Of a stretch of 52,297 nucleotides of DNA, positions 23,126 to 32,174 are shown one piece after another; the first letter of the stretch is position 1, and each line of letters begins with the position of its first letter. The DNA is from HRBIN24 sp035574155 (GTDB taxonomy: Bacteria > Chloroflexota > Dehalococcoidia > SM23-28-2 > HRBIN24), in NCBI GenBank assembly GCA_035574155.1, contig DATLZD010000040.1, forward strand, positions 1 through 52,297. The letters are read 5' to 3'. Below the pieces are notes generated by a model that had not been told where the DNA came from, did not search any database, and was given only the letters and a program-made list of their open reading frames with translations. Made by a program: the position numbers and the translations under genes.

Positions 23126-26100
23126 ATGAGCCGAGGCCAGCCCCTCTTTCGGCCCGTGTCCAGTAGGGTCAGCTTCCCCCAGCTGGAGCGGGAGATCCTG
23201 CACTTCTGGAAGGAGAGGGACATCTTCCGCAAGAGCGTAGAGGGGCGTCCCGCCGACCGCCAGTTCACCTTCTACGAGGGGCCTCCCTACGCCAACGCCA
23301 GTCCGGGCATCCACCATGTGCTGGCGCGGGTGTTCAAGGACGTCATCGTCCGTTACAAGACCATGCAGGGCTACCGGGTGCCCAGGCGTGCCGGCTGGGA
23401 CACCCACGGCCTCCCCGCCGAGCTGGAGGTGGAGAAGCAGCTGGGCATCACCACCAAGGCCGAGATCGAGGAGAAGTACGGCATCGCCGAGTTCAACCGC
23501 CGCTGCCGCGAGAACGTCATGCGCTACCTGAAGGAGTGGGAGGCCCTGACGGAGCGCATCGCCTTCTGGCTGGACCTGGATAACGCCTACGTCACCTACC
23601 GCAACGAATACATCGAGAGTTGCTGGTGGATCGTCAAGCAGCTATGGGAGCGGGGGCTGGTCTACCAGGACTACCGTTCGGTGCCCCACTGCCCCCGTTG
23701 CGGTACCGCCCTCTCCGACCATGAGGTGGCCCAGGGCTATCGCGAGGACACCCCCGACCCGTCCATCTGGGTCAAGTTCCCGCTGACGGACGACTCGCGG
23801 CGGCGGTTGGCCGCCATCGCCGGCGAGGGGCCCGTTTACCTGCTCGCCTGGACCACCACCCCGTGGACGCTCCCCGGGAACACGGCCCTGGCCGTGCACC
23901 CCGAGGCCGAATACGCCCTGGTCGCGGTCGACGGCGAAGTCCTCATCGCCGCCTCGTCCCTGGTGGGGCTGGCGGTGGACCATTACCGTCTGCTGGGGAC
24001 GGTGCCGGGCCGCGAGCTGGTGGGGCTGCGCTACCGGCCCCTGTATGATGCCGTAGCCTGGGGGACCCCACCCATGTGGTTCGACCCCGACCAGGAGGGC
24101 CGGCTGGTGCCGGCGGGCGATGTGTCGCGGGTGGAGAGGGCCTTTACGGTGGTGGCGGCCGACTTCGTGTCCCTCAGCGACGGCACCGGCATCGTCCACA
24201 CGGCGCCGGCCTTCGGCGGCGAGGACTTCCAGCTGGGCAAGGAGTTGGGGCTCCTGTTCCTGCAGCCGGTGGATGCGGCCGGCCGCTTCAGCGGCGGTCC
24301 CTGGGCCGGTCAGTTCGTCAAGGACGCCGACGAGGCCATCATGGAGGACCTGCGGCAGCGGGGGCTGCTGCTGCGACGCGAGACGGTGCGCCACACTTAC
24401 CCCTTCTGCTGGCGCTGCGGCACCCCCCTGCTCTACTACGCCAAGCCCACCTGGTACATCAAGACCACCGCCAAGAAGGACCGGCTGGTGGAGCTGAACC
24501 GGCAGATCAACTGGTTCCCGGAGCATATCAAGGAGGGGCGCTTCGGTAACTGGCTGGCCAACAACGTGGACTGGGCCGTATCGCGCGAGCGCTTCTGGGG
24601 CATCCCCCTGCCCATCTGGGAGTGCCAGGCCTGCGGCGGCCGCGACTGCATCGGCTCCGTGGCCGAGTTGCGGGAGCGGGCGCTGGACCCGGAGAGGGCC
24701 GCAGCCCTTTCCGACCTGCACCGGCCATATGTGGACGAGGTGTTGCTGCGCTGCCCTTGCGGCGGGACCATGCGCCGCGTCCCGGAGGTGATGGACGTCT
24801 GGTTCGATTCCGGGGCCATGCCCTACGCCCAATGGCACTACCCCTTCGAGAACCAGGACGAGTTCCGGCGCTCCTTCCCGGCCGACTACATCTGCGAGGC
24901 GGTGGACCAGACCAGGGGCTGGTTCTATACCCTGCATGCCCTCTCCACCCTGCTCTTCGACTCCATCTGCTTCCGGAACGTCATCTGCCTGGAGCTGATC
25001 CTGGACGAGAAGGGCGAGAAGATGAGCAAGTCGCGGGGCAACGTGGTGGAGCCGTGGCCGGTCATCGAGGCCCACGGCGCCGATGCCGTGCGTTGGTACA
25101 TGTTCACCGCCTCGCCCCCCTGGTCGCCGCGCCGCTTCTCCGCCAACCTGGTGGCCGAGTCCCTGCGTCGCTTCCTCCTCACCCTTTGGAACACCTACGC
25201 CTTCTTCGTCACCTACGCCAACCTGGACAGGTTCGACCCCCGCAGCGGCGCCAGGGGCCAGCTCAGCGACCTGGACCGCTGGGTCCTTTCGGAGCTGGGC
25301 AGGGTGGTGCGACGGGCCACCGAGGAGATGGAGGCCTACAACCCCACCGACGCCGGCCGGGCCATTGGCGAGTTCGTGGACGACCTCTCCAACTGGTATG
25401 TGCGCCGCAGCCGCCGCCGCTTCTGGAAGTCAGGGAGCGACGCCGACAAGCTGGCGGCGCACCACACCCTCTACACCTGCCTGGTCACCCTGGCACGGCT
25501 GCTGGCCCCTTTCACCCCCTTCGTGGCCGAGGCCATCTACCAGAACCTGGTGCGCTCCCTGGACCAGGACGCGCCCGAGAGCGTCCACCTGTGTGACTGG
25601 CCGCGGGCCGAGGACTTCCCCCAGGACGAGGAGCTGATGGCTGCCATGCGCCTGGCCATGCGCATCACCAGCCTAGGGCGGGCTGCCCGCAGCAAGGCCG
25701 GCATCCGGGTGCGCCAGCCCCTGCCCCGCCTAGCGGTGAAGCTGCGCCACCCGGTGGAGCGGGGACCCGTGCTGCGCCTCGCTCCCCTGGTGCTGGACGA
25801 GCTGAACGTCAAGGCGCTGGAGGTGGTGGAGGACGGGGAGGGTCTGGAGGGACTGACGGTGGCCGCCGACGAGTCCGGCTACGCCGTGGGACTGGACACC
25901 ACCATCACCCCCGAGCTGAGGGAGGAAGGGCTGGCCCGCGAGCTGGTGCACCGCCTCCAGAACCTGCGCAAGGCGGCCGGCCTCGACATCTCCGACCGCA
26001 TCGTAACCTACTACGACGGCTGGCCCGAGCTGCGCCAGCTGCTGGCCCGCCATGGGGACTACGTCCGCCAGGAGACCCTTTCCCTGGAGCTGGTGGAGGG

Positions 26101-26182
26101 ACCCCCGCCCGAGGGGGCCTTCGTCCAGGAAGAGGTGCTGGACGGACAGCGGGTGCGCCTGGCTGTCAGGCGGGCAGGCTAG
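23126..26182 (+). CDS. ileS: Isoleucyl-tRNA synthetase (eukaryote-like type)
   Basis: IleRS charges tRNA-Ile. The 1018-residue class I enzyme has the HIGH-type site as GIHH (61-64, after YEGPPYANASP), the GWDTHGLPAELEVEK segment, the editing domain (LAWTTTPWTLPGNTALAV; GIVHTAPAFGGEDF), WDYAVSRERFWGIPLP-like NNVDWAVSRERFWGIPLP, DVWFDSGAMPYAQ and the KMSKS loop (KMSKSRGN near 632). The GIHH signature and the long C-terminal part with tRNA-binding helices place it in the eukaryote-like group found in many Chloroflexota and Actinobacteria, often less sensitive to mupirocin. Both editing and catalytic motifs look intact. The ATG at 23126 has no clear Shine-Dalgarno sequence. Its 3' end overlaps the convergent YihY gene by 17 bp. 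Confidence 0.96.
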   Translation: MSRGQPLFRPVSSRVSFPQLEREILHFWKERDIFRKSVEGRPADRQFTFYEGPPYANASPGIHHVLARVFKDVIVRYKTMQGYRVPRRAGWDTHGLPAELEVEKQLGITTKAEIEEKYGIAEFNRRCRENVMRYLKEWEALTERIAFWLDLDNAYVTYRNEYIESCWWIVKQLWERGLVYQDYRSVPHCPRCGTALSDHEVAQGYREDTPDPSIWVKFPLTDDSRRRLAAIAGEGPVYLLAWTTTPWTLPGNTALAVHPEAEYALVAVDGEVLIAASSLVGLAVDHYRLLGTVPGRELVGLRYRPLYDAVAWGTPPMWFDPDQEGRLVPAGDVSRVERAFTVVAADFVSLSDGTGIVHTAPAFGGEDFQLGKELGLLFLQPVDAAGRFSGGPWAGQFVKDADEAIMEDLRQRGLLLRRETVRHTYPFCWRCGTPLLYYAKPTWYIKTTAKKDRLVELNRQINWFPEHIKEGRFGNWLANNVDWAVSRERFWGIPLPIWECQACGGRDCIGSVAELRERALDPERAAALSDLHRPYVDEVLLRCPCGGTMRRVPEVMDVWFDSGAMPYAQWHYPFENQDEFRRSFPADYICEAVDQTRGWFYTLHALSTLLFDSICFRNVICLELILDEKGEKMSKSRGNVVEPWPVIEAHGADAVRWYMFTASPPWSPRRFSANLVAESLRRFLLTLWNTYAFFVTYANLDRFDPRSGARGQLSDLDRWVLSELGRVVRRATEEMEAYNPTDAGRAIGEFVDDLSNWYVRRSRRRFWKSGSDADKLAAHHTLYTCLVTLARLLAPFTPFVAEAIYQNLVRSLDQDAPESVHLCDWPRAEDFPQDEELMAAMRLAMRITSLGRAARSKAGIRVRQPLPRLAVKLRHPVERGPVLRLAPLVLDELNVKALEVVEDGEGLEGLTVAADESGYAVGLDTTITPELREEGLARELVHRLQNLRKAAGLDISDRIVTYYDGWPELRQLLARHGDYVRQETLSLELVEGPPPEGAFVQEEVLDGQRVRLAVRRAG

Positions 26183-27074
26183 GGCCCTTCTCCTCCCCCA
26201 TCGCTGCCGCCACCACCTCCGCCCCGTAGAGCATAATGGTGGCGCTGAGGTAGACCCAGAACAGGAAGGCCGCCACTGCCCCCAGCGACCCGAAGACGAC
26301 ATCGAAGTTGGCGAAGTTGCGAACGTATATGCCGAAGACGTTCTTGGCCACCTCGAACAGGAGGGCGGCCACCGCCGCCCCGGGCAGGGCCTGCCGCAAG
26401 GAGGGTCGCGCAGCCGGCACCCACACGAACAGGAACAGGAAGGCCGCCAGGGAGACGCCGAGGGGCAGCAGGAACGACAGGGCCAGCAGCAGGGCGTCCA
26501 ACGCGGCACCTGCCGCCCCCTCGCCTGCGAGGAGCCTCTGGGCCAGGACCAGCAGCAGGCTGAGGGCGATGGAGGCCAGCAGCAGCAGTCCCAGGGCCGC
26601 CATGGCAGCGAAGTCCGTCAGTTTGGCCCGCACCAGGGGACGGGACGGCGTTTCGAAGACCACGTCCAGGCTGCGGCGCACCGCTGCCAACATGTTGCTG
26701 GCGCTCCAGGCCGACCCCACCAGGCCCAGCAGGCCGAGGCCACCGCTGGTGGGACCGCTGATGGACCGAAACAGGTCCTCCAGGTCCTGACGTCCTTCAG
26801 TTGGGCTCAGGGGCAGCTCCTCCAGGATGGCGTCGATGGCCCGGCGCTGCAGGTCGGCGTCCCGCAGCACCAGGGCAGTCACGCCAGCAGCAAAGATGAT
26901 GAGCGGGAAGAGGGAGAACATGACATAATAGGAGATGGCCGCGGCTAGCAGGGAGCAGCCGTGTCGGGAATGGCCGCGGGCGGCAGCCAGGAGGAGGCGG
27001 GCGACGTTGCGGAGGGGAACCAGGCGAGGGCTGCTGGCCGCCCGCGCGACCAGGCTGCGAAGCCGCAGGTTCAT
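26166..27074 (-). CDS. YihY/BrkB-family membrane protein
   Basis: This 302-residue integral membrane protein has about six helices and the family landmarks: LLAAAISYYVMFSLFPLIIFAAGV near 42-65, the loop with ELPLSPTEGRQDLEDLF, GLLGLVGSAWSASNMLAAVRRSLDVVFE near 113-140, VWVPAARPSLRQALPGA near 217, and FVFGIYVRNF-like NVFGIYVRNFANFDVVFGSLG followed by FLFWVYLSATIMLYGAEV. Members were once annotated as ribonuclease BN or virulence factor BrkB. The transported or handled substrate is unknown. It is divergent from the rodZ-like gene. Confidence 0.9.
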   Translation of the reverse strand: MNLRLRSLVARAASSPRLVPLRNVARLLLAAARGHSRHGCSLLAAAISYYVMFSLFPLIIFAAGVTALVLRDADLQRRAIDAILEELPLSPTEGRQDLEDLFRSISGPTSGGLGLLGLVGSAWSASNMLAAVRRSLDVVFETPSRPLVRAKLTDFAAMAALGLLLLASIALSLLLVLAQRLLAGEGAAGAALDALLLALSFLLPLGVSLAAFLFLFVWVPAARPSLRQALPGAAVAALLFEVAKNVFGIYVRNFANFDVVFGSLGAVAAFLFWVYLSATIMLYGAEVVAAAMGEEKGPSLPA

Positions 27075-27099
27075 GGCTTACGGCCATGATAGCACGGGG

Positions 27100-27130
27100 T
27101 TGACCGGGGACTCGGCAGCGAAGCTATACT
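27100..27130 (+). promoter_or_regulatory. Promoter of the rodZ-like gene
   Basis: TTGACC (27100-27105) and TATACT (27125-27130) are 19 bp apart, slightly long. Transcription from about 27137 leaves only a short leader with GAGAGGG directly before the ATG at 27149. Confidence 0.5.
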
Positions 27131-27148
27131 CAGGGGAGACCGAGAGGG

Positions 27149-27754
27149 ATGCCGAGGCTGGGAGAGCTACTGGAGCAGAAGCGCCTCGAAAGGGGCCTCT
27201 CGTTGGAGGATGTCGAGCGGGCCACCCGCATCCCCCTCAAGTACCTGGTGGCCCTGGAGCGGGAAGACTTCTCCCAGCTGCCCCCGCCCGTCTACGCCCG
27301 TGGCTTTGTGCGCAGCTACGCCTCCTACCTGGGCCTCAACCCACGGGAAGTCCTCACCCTCATGCCGCTGCAGGAAGAGGCGGAGATAAAGCTGCGCCCC
27401 CTCACGCGGGTGGAGAGGCCCCGTCCCCTGCCAGGCAACGCCGTGGGGCTGGTGGCGGTCCTGGCGGCTATCGCCCTGGCCCTGGCAGCGGTGGTGGGCC
27501 TGGGCCGAGAGGGTCCCGCTGCCCTGGGCCCCGGCTCCTCCCCCGCCCAGCTGCGCCCGGGCACTGTGCCCCAGCTGGTGGGGAAGGACATGGCCCAGGC
27601 CGCCGCTGAACTGGAATCGCGGGGCCTGGACTACGTCTTGGTGGCCATGGACAGCGGCCAGGCACCCGATGGCCGGGTGGTGGCCCAGCTCCCTGGCCCC
27701 GGCCAGCGTGCCGATTCCGGCCAGCCGGTGCTGGTGGTGGTGGAAGGCCGCTGA
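27149..27754 (+). CDS. RodZ-like protein with a C-terminal PASTA domain
   Basis: This 201-residue protein starts with the RodZ helix-turn-helix (LGELLEQKRLERGLSLEDVE to LPPPVYARGFVRSYASYLGL, about 4-63), which in RodZ binds MreB in the cytoplasm. A basic linker and one membrane helix (about 98-118) follow. The extracellular end (about 138-200; TVPQLVGKDMAQAAAELESR to SGQPVLVVVEG) is a single PASTA domain, the muropeptide- or beta-lactam-binding unit of Ser/Thr kinases and PBPs. RodZ normally ends in a different periplasmic domain (DUF4115). The combination suggests a link between cell-wall sensing and the cytoskeleton or shape machinery; that function is inferred. The next gene starts 21 bp later. 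Confidence 0.85.
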   Translation: MPRLGELLEQKRLERGLSLEDVERATRIPLKYLVALEREDFSQLPPPVYARGFVRSYASYLGLNPREVLTLMPLQEEAEIKLRPLTRVERPRPLPGNAVGLVAVLAAIALALAAVVGLGREGPAALGPGSSPAQLRPGTVPQLVGKDMAQAAAELESRGLDYVLVAMDSGQAPDGRVVAQLPGPGQRADSGQPVLVVVEGR

Positions 27755-27775
27755 GAGCCCCGCGCCCTGCGCCCT

Positions 27776-28663
27776 ATGCGCCCTCCCGACGGCAGGCGGA
27801 ACCCTGGCCCCCTATCGCTGCTGGCCCTGGGGGCAGGCATGGGACTGGGCCTGGCCACAGGGACGGTGGTCGGTGCCGGCTGGCGGTGGGTCCGCCCCTT
27901 GCGCTGGCCCGACCCGCCCACCCTCCGGGGCCATGAGTTCCGCTTCCCCAGCCTGGACGGGACGTCCCTGCGGGGCCTGTGGCTGGAGGGGCAGCCCGGC
28001 CGCGGTGCCCTGGTCCTATGCCATGGCTATTTCCGCAGCCTGGCCGAGCCCTATGAAGTGGGCCTCTTCTTGAACTCGCTGGGATATCACGTGTTGCTGT
28101 TCGACTTCCGTGGCTGCGGCAAGAGCGGCGGGCGCTACACCACCCTGGGAGCCAAGGAAGTCCTGGACGTGCTGGCGGCGGTGCGTCAGGCCCTGGACAG
28201 GGGGGCCGGCAGGGTGGCCCTGCTGGGCATCTCCATGGGAGCGTCGGCCTCCATCATGGCGGCGGCGCGGGAGCCGCGAGTAATGGCGGTCATCGCCGAC
28301 TCGCCCTACGCCGACCTGGCGGGCCTCCTCTCGCACCGACTCCGCACGCTGCTGCCCCTATCGCCTCTGCGCCCTCTGGGGCGGGCCAGCATGCGCCTGG
28401 GTGAGCTGCTGGCTGCCTTCAGGGTCGGAGAGGTGAGGCCCGTCGACTTCGTGGGGGCCATCGCGCCCAGGCCCCTGCTGCTGGTCTATGGCGAGAGGGA
28501 CACCTTCGTGCCGCCGGAGCAGCGGGAGGAGCTGTGGCTGAGGGCCGGGGAACCCAAGGAGCGGTGGACCGCCCCCGGCAGCGACCACGCCATGGCACGC
28601 CTGGACTACCCCGAGCAATACCGGGAGCTACTGCGGCGGTTCCTGGGACGCTACTTCCCCTAG
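27776..28663 (+). CDS. Membrane-anchored alpha/beta hydrolase
   Basis: This 295-residue protein has an N-terminal hydrophobic anchor (LSLLALGAGMGLGLATGTVVG, about 13-33) and an alpha/beta hydrolase domain. The oxyanion loop is LCHGYFRSLAEPY, the nucleophile is the serine of GISMGAS (about 153), the acid is in YGERDTFVPPEQ and the histidine in GSDHAMARLDYP. FDFRGCGKSGGRYTTLGAKEVLDV is typical of the serine aminopeptidase/BAAT-like hydrolases. It could be a peptidase, esterase or thioesterase; the substrate cannot be read from sequence. It follows the rodZ-like gene closely and is convergent with the glycan operon. Confidence 0.85.
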   Translation: MRPPDGRRNPGPLSLLALGAGMGLGLATGTVVGAGWRWVRPLRWPDPPTLRGHEFRFPSLDGTSLRGLWLEGQPGRGALVLCHGYFRSLAEPYEVGLFLNSLGYHVLLFDFRGCGKSGGRYTTLGAKEVLDVLAAVRQALDRGAGRVALLGISMGASASIMAAAREPRVMAVIADSPYADLAGLLSHRLRTLLPLSPLRPLGRASMRLGELLAAFRVGEVRPVDFVGAIAPRPLLLVYGERDTFVPPEQREELWLRAGEPKERWTAPGSDHAMARLDYPEQYRELLRRFLGRYFP

Positions 28664-28693
28664 GGGAGAACTGGTCCGGGCCGCGGGGCGCCA

Positions 28694-29890
28694 CTAGGGG
28701 GCGGACGTGCGGGCCCGGTAGTAGCGGGCGATGACCTCTCCGGCGGGCCTCCCCCAGGGGTTGTAGGCGGCCCCCTCGTTGCTCGGGGAGCGGAACTCGC
28801 CGGGGCTTATGGCCCAGACGTAGAACCCCTGCACGTGGGGCACCTCGTTGGCCAGGAAGGCCGCCTCGAAGTAGCGGGCCTGGGCCTCCAGGTCGGCGGC
28901 GGTGGCCGGCCCCGGTCCGGCGTCGGCCCAGGGGTGGCGTTCGAACCCTGACCTCGCCGGCATCCCCAGCTCGGCCAGCAGCACCGGCTTGCCGTAGGCC
29001 GCATTCAGGCGCTGCATGGCTGCCGCTGGGGACTCCACATAGGAAGGGCGGCCCCAGGCGGCCACCAGCTCCGCCACGGTTGGCCCTGCCCCCACCTGCA
29101 GGTCGAAGAAGGCGTCCACAGCGATGATGTCCAGGGCGTCCCAGAAGGCGACCCTGTCCAACTCGTCCCAGTTGGCGCTGTAGGTGAGCTGGCCCCGGTA
29201 GAGCGACCGCAGTTGGGCGATGAGGCCCCGCCAGCGCTCGGAGTATGGGGACAGGGACTTGAGCTCGGCACCTATGGAGAGCATCTCCACCCCCGTGGCC
29301 TGGCCCAGGCGGGCATAGTGGCCGAGGAGGGAGCCGTAGCTGGCGAACCAGGCGTCCAACGAGGCGGGACGGATGCTGCCCCGCCATTCGCCGGACGGCG
29401 CTACGTAGCCCGGATCGAAGCTGAGGAGGGGCCGCAGGAATACCGTGAAGCCCATGGCATGGGCGGTCTCGATGGCGAAGGTGAGGTCAGCGTCGCCGGG
29501 GGTGCCCGGGCCGGCGTAGACCGCGTCGGCCGTGGCCGAGGCCGTGTATACGGGGAAGTTGAGGGACAGGGCGTTGACGCCCCTGCCGGCCAGGTCCGCA
29601 TACAGCCCCACCAGGTCGTCCTGCCAGCCCCGGTATGTCCCGTAGAGCAGCACGGCCGCCCCGGCGTGGAAGTCCTGGGGCCTCGTCCGCGGGTTGAGGA
29701 CGCGGGGCAGGGGCGTCGGGGAGGGTGCCGGGGCCGGTGTGGGGGAAGCAGAGGCCTGCTGGGGCGGCGGCGCCGGCGGAGGCACCGGGGCCGTGACCTC
29801 ACCCTGGGCGCGGTAGAGGGAAAGGGCCAGGGCTGCCACCAGCCCCGCCACGGCCGTCAGGGCGAGGGCCCATCCCAAGAGGCGTGCCAC
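28694..29890 (-). CDS. GH113-like membrane-anchored glycoside hydrolase
   Basis: This 398-residue protein has an N-terminal membrane helix (about 5-25), a Pro/Ala/Ser/Thr linker (about 33-62) and a TIM barrel resembling family GH113, which includes beta-mannanases. Landmarks are NALSLNFPVYT, MGFTVFLRPLLSFDPG, the acid/base candidate in EMLSIGAELKSLSPY, YSANWDELDRVAFWDALDIIAVDAFFDL, and the nucleophile candidate in LLAELGMPARSGF. The protein would sit outside the cell. It is the last gene of the glycan operon, 5 bp after the membrane glycosyltransferase, and may trim the polymer made by that operon. Confidence 0.8.
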   Translation of the reverse strand: MARLLGWALALTAVAGLVAALALSLYRAQGEVTAPVPPPAPPPQQASASPTPAPAPSPTPLPRVLNPRTRPQDFHAGAAVLLYGTYRGWQDDLVGLYADLAGRGVNALSLNFPVYTASATADAVYAGPGTPGDADLTFAIETAHAMGFTVFLRPLLSFDPGYVAPSGEWRGSIRPASLDAWFASYGSLLGHYARLGQATGVEMLSIGAELKSLSPYSERWRGLIAQLRSLYRGQLTYSANWDELDRVAFWDALDIIAVDAFFDLQVGAGPTVAELVAAWGRPSYVESPAAAMQRLNAAYGKPVLLAELGMPARSGFERHPWADAGPGPATAADLEAQARYFEAAFLANEVPHVQGFYVWAISPGEFRSPSNEGAAYNPWGRPAGEVIARYYRARTSAP

Positions 29891-29895
29891 GGGCC

Positions 29896-31518
29896 CTAAC
29901 CGCCCCCTGGCGGCCCGTCGGGCCCCCTGAGACGATAGATGCGGACTCCCCAGCGCTCGAACACCAGCTGGAAGTCCCGCTGCAGGGCAGGCGAGTCATA
30001 AAGGTTGGCGAACACCAGGTCCTCCGAGGGGACGGCAGGGCTGCCGACCATGGCCACCCAGCGCACGTGGGCCGCGGGGTCGGCCAGGGTTGCCTCCCAC
30101 AGGCCGCGGTTGCCCTCATGCACGAACTCCCTCATGTCCAGCCCCGAGTCGTGGATGAGGAACACCGAACGCAGGCTCACCAGCACTCGCCCCCCGTCGT
30201 AGTGCTCGCCCAGAAAGGCCGGGGCGCCGCTGTAGCTCACGCACTGGCTGGAGGCCCCGGGGAGCTCCAGCTCGCAGCCAGCCGGCGAACGGCGCGGCTC
30301 GTCGTAGGCCATGGGCGGCGGCCCGACGGCCACCAGGGCCAGGTGCACCCCCAGAATGGCGGCCACGATGGCACGCCCCGCCGGCAACCTGCCCGCCAGG
30401 GCGCAAAGGCCCAGGGCCAGGGGGAGGGCGTAGAGGCCGTAGCGGATATTGAGGTTCAGGTGGGGCGGCAGCTCCGGGACGAAGACCACGGACACCGCGT
30501 CGTAGATGGCGTAGACGAGGAACAGGGCGGGGGCGGCCAGGGCCAGCAGCGGCAGCAGGGAGCCATCGGCCCGCCTCCTCAGGACCAGGTAGACCGTGGC
30601 TGCCAGCCCCGCGCCTGCGCCCGCTAGCACCGCTGGTCCCAGCATGTGCAGGGCCGCCAGGGCGAAATGGAGGAAGGACATGGGCCAGTCATGGATGGCG
30701 CCGTAGGACGCATCCCCCAGGTAACGGAACACCAACTCGGTGTTGGAGCGGGAGCTGAAGCGGTTGGTGAGGAAGTCCACCGGGCTGCCGAACAGCGCCC
30801 AGTTCCAGGAGAACCACAGCAGGGGGGCGAGTCCCGCCAGGGAGGCGTAGGCAACGCCCATGCCCTCGGCCGCCTCCCGGCCCCGTCGTCGCCAGGCCAC
30901 CAGGGCCACGGCGGCGGCCTGGGCCGCGGCCAGGGCCCAGCCCTCGTAGCGGTTGAGGGCTGTCGCCAGGGAGAGCAGCCCGCCCAGCACCAGGTAGCGC
31001 TCCTCGTCCTCTCGTGCCCAGCGCACCAGGAACCAGGTGGAGCCCAGGGCGGTGCACACGAACAGGGACTCGTTCATGGGCGTGGTCTGCAGGTAGAGCA
31101 GGTTGAGGTTGGAGAGGAGCAGCAGGCCCACCATGAAGGCCACCCAGCGGTCGTGGGACAGGGCCTCGGCCAGGCGGAAGGCGAAGAAGAGGCTTGCCCA
31201 GCCCGCCAGGCTGCTGACGATGCCCCCGGCCAGCCCCGAATGCCACAGGTGGTCGTTCCAGATAAGGGGCAGCTCCAGCACGTGGAGCAAGGGCAACCAT
31301 GACGTGCCCAACTGGCCCAGGCCGGGGGTCAGGCTGTCCACCACCCGGCGGGCGATCTGGAGGTGGGTGGCGGCGTCGCCGTAGAGGACGATGGAGTGGG
31401 TGGCGGAGGACCAGCCCAGGGCAACGGCAGCGACGACGCCTCCCACCGCCATGAGGGCCAGCAGCAGGTGCCTTTCGGCGCTGCCCCGGTCGGGACTCGC
31501 GGCGCGGCCGGCCCTCAT
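29896..31518 (-). CDS. Multi-membrane glycosyltransferase-like protein (GT39/ArnT-like fold)
   Basis: This 540-residue protein has an estimated 11-13 membrane helices followed by a soluble C-terminal part of about 120 residues. The pattern fits GT-C enzymes that take a sugar from polyprenyl phosphate outside the membrane: an acidic residue in the first outer loop (VLYGDAATHLQIARRVVD, about 44-61), then SWLPLLHVLELPLIW and NRYEGWALA. I cannot name the family with certainty. The start at 31518 overlaps the methyltransferase stop (ATGA); a frame reaching to 31884 is a shadow. It is the penultimate gene of the glycan operon and the likely final transferase if a lipid-linked sugar is made. Confidence 0.7.
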   Translation of the reverse strand: MRAGRAASPDRGSAERHLLLALMAVGGVVAAVALGWSSATHSIVLYGDAATHLQIARRVVDSLTPGLGQLGTSWLPLLHVLELPLIWNDHLWHSGLAGGIVSSLAGWASLFFAFRLAEALSHDRWVAFMVGLLLLSNLNLLYLQTTPMNESLFVCTALGSTWFLVRWAREDEERYLVLGGLLSLATALNRYEGWALAAAQAAAVALVAWRRRGREAAEGMGVAYASLAGLAPLLWFSWNWALFGSPVDFLTNRFSSRSNTELVFRYLGDASYGAIHDWPMSFLHFALAALHMLGPAVLAGAGAGLAATVYLVLRRRADGSLLPLLALAAPALFLVYAIYDAVSVVFVPELPPHLNLNIRYGLYALPLALGLCALAGRLPAGRAIVAAILGVHLALVAVGPPPMAYDEPRRSPAGCELELPGASSQCVSYSGAPAFLGEHYDGGRVLVSLRSVFLIHDSGLDMREFVHEGNRGLWEATLADPAAHVRWVAMVGSPAVPSEDLVFANLYDSPALQRDFQLVFERWGVRIYRLRGPDGPPGGG

Positions 31519-32174
31519 GGGGCCCGCCCTTCGGCCCACGGCCTCGCTTCCGTCCTGGGGAAGGGCCTCCTGCCGCGGGCCAGCACCAGCGTCCAGGGGA
31601 AGGGGCCGGCCACCTCCAGGACCTCCATCTCCTGGGCCACCATTCGGACGAAGCTGCGTCGGCCCCAGTGGTAGCGGAAGCCTGGGTTCCCGAGGTTGGG
31701 CAGGTGGTTGAGGGTGGCCAGGTTGGCCAGGCGGAACCAGGGCTCCCACGGCACCTCCAGCAGCACATGGCCCCGGGCCACCCGCGCCAGCTCCCGCAGG
31801 CCGGCCCTCGGGTCCGACAGGTAAGGCAGCACGCCCATGCAGAGCACCAGGTCGAAGCGTCCATCGGCGAGGGGCAGGTGACACAGGTCGGCGCGGACGA
31901 GCTGGGCCCGGGGCGCCAGTCGCCCCGCATAGGCCAGGGCGACGGCGCTCAGGTCGGCCCCCACTGTCAGCAGTGCGGGTCGGCGTCCCAGGAGCCGGGC
32001 CAGCATGAAGCCGTGCCCACAGCCGGCGTCCAGCACCGAACCGGGCGCCACACGGTCCACCCAGGCCATGACCTGCCGTTCCAAGGCCCGCAGGAGCAGC
32101 CGCTTGGCGGGGTTCCTGGTGCCGTACCTGACCAGGTTGGTGCGGGTGGCCTCGCTGTCCCAGTCCCGCGACAT
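31515..32174 (-). CDS. SAM-dependent methyltransferase (class I)
   Basis: The 219-residue protein has the SAM-binding motif VLDAGCGHGFMLARLLG (47-63), a second acidic motif in GADLSAVALA, and DLCHLPLADGRFDLVLCMGVLPYL as motif IV region, all typical of Methyltransf_11-type enzymes. NPAKRLLLRALERQ at the N-terminus is common in methyltransferases of glycan clusters. It could modify a sugar or a lipid intermediate. The gene shares one base with the upstream GT2 stop (TGATG) and overlaps the downstream membrane gene by four bases, so all three are one transcription unit. Confidence 0.88.
   Translation of the reverse strand: MSRDWDSEATRTNLVRYGTRNPAKRLLLRALERQVMAWVDRVAPGSVLDAGCGHGFMLARLLGRRPALLTVGADLSAVALAYAGRLAPRAQLVRADLCHLPLADGRFDLVLCMGVLPYLSDPRAGLRELARVARGHVLLEVPWEPWFRLANLATLNHLPNLGNPGFRYHWGRRSFVRMVAQEMEVLEVAGPFPWTLVLARGRRPFPRTEARPWAEGRAP

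Noticed and set aside
31519..31884. N-terminal extension of the membrane glycosyltransferase-like protein
   Set aside because: It lies inside the methyltransferase gene in another frame and is low complexity. The ATG at 31518 overlaps the methyltransferase stop as in the other gene pairs of the operon.
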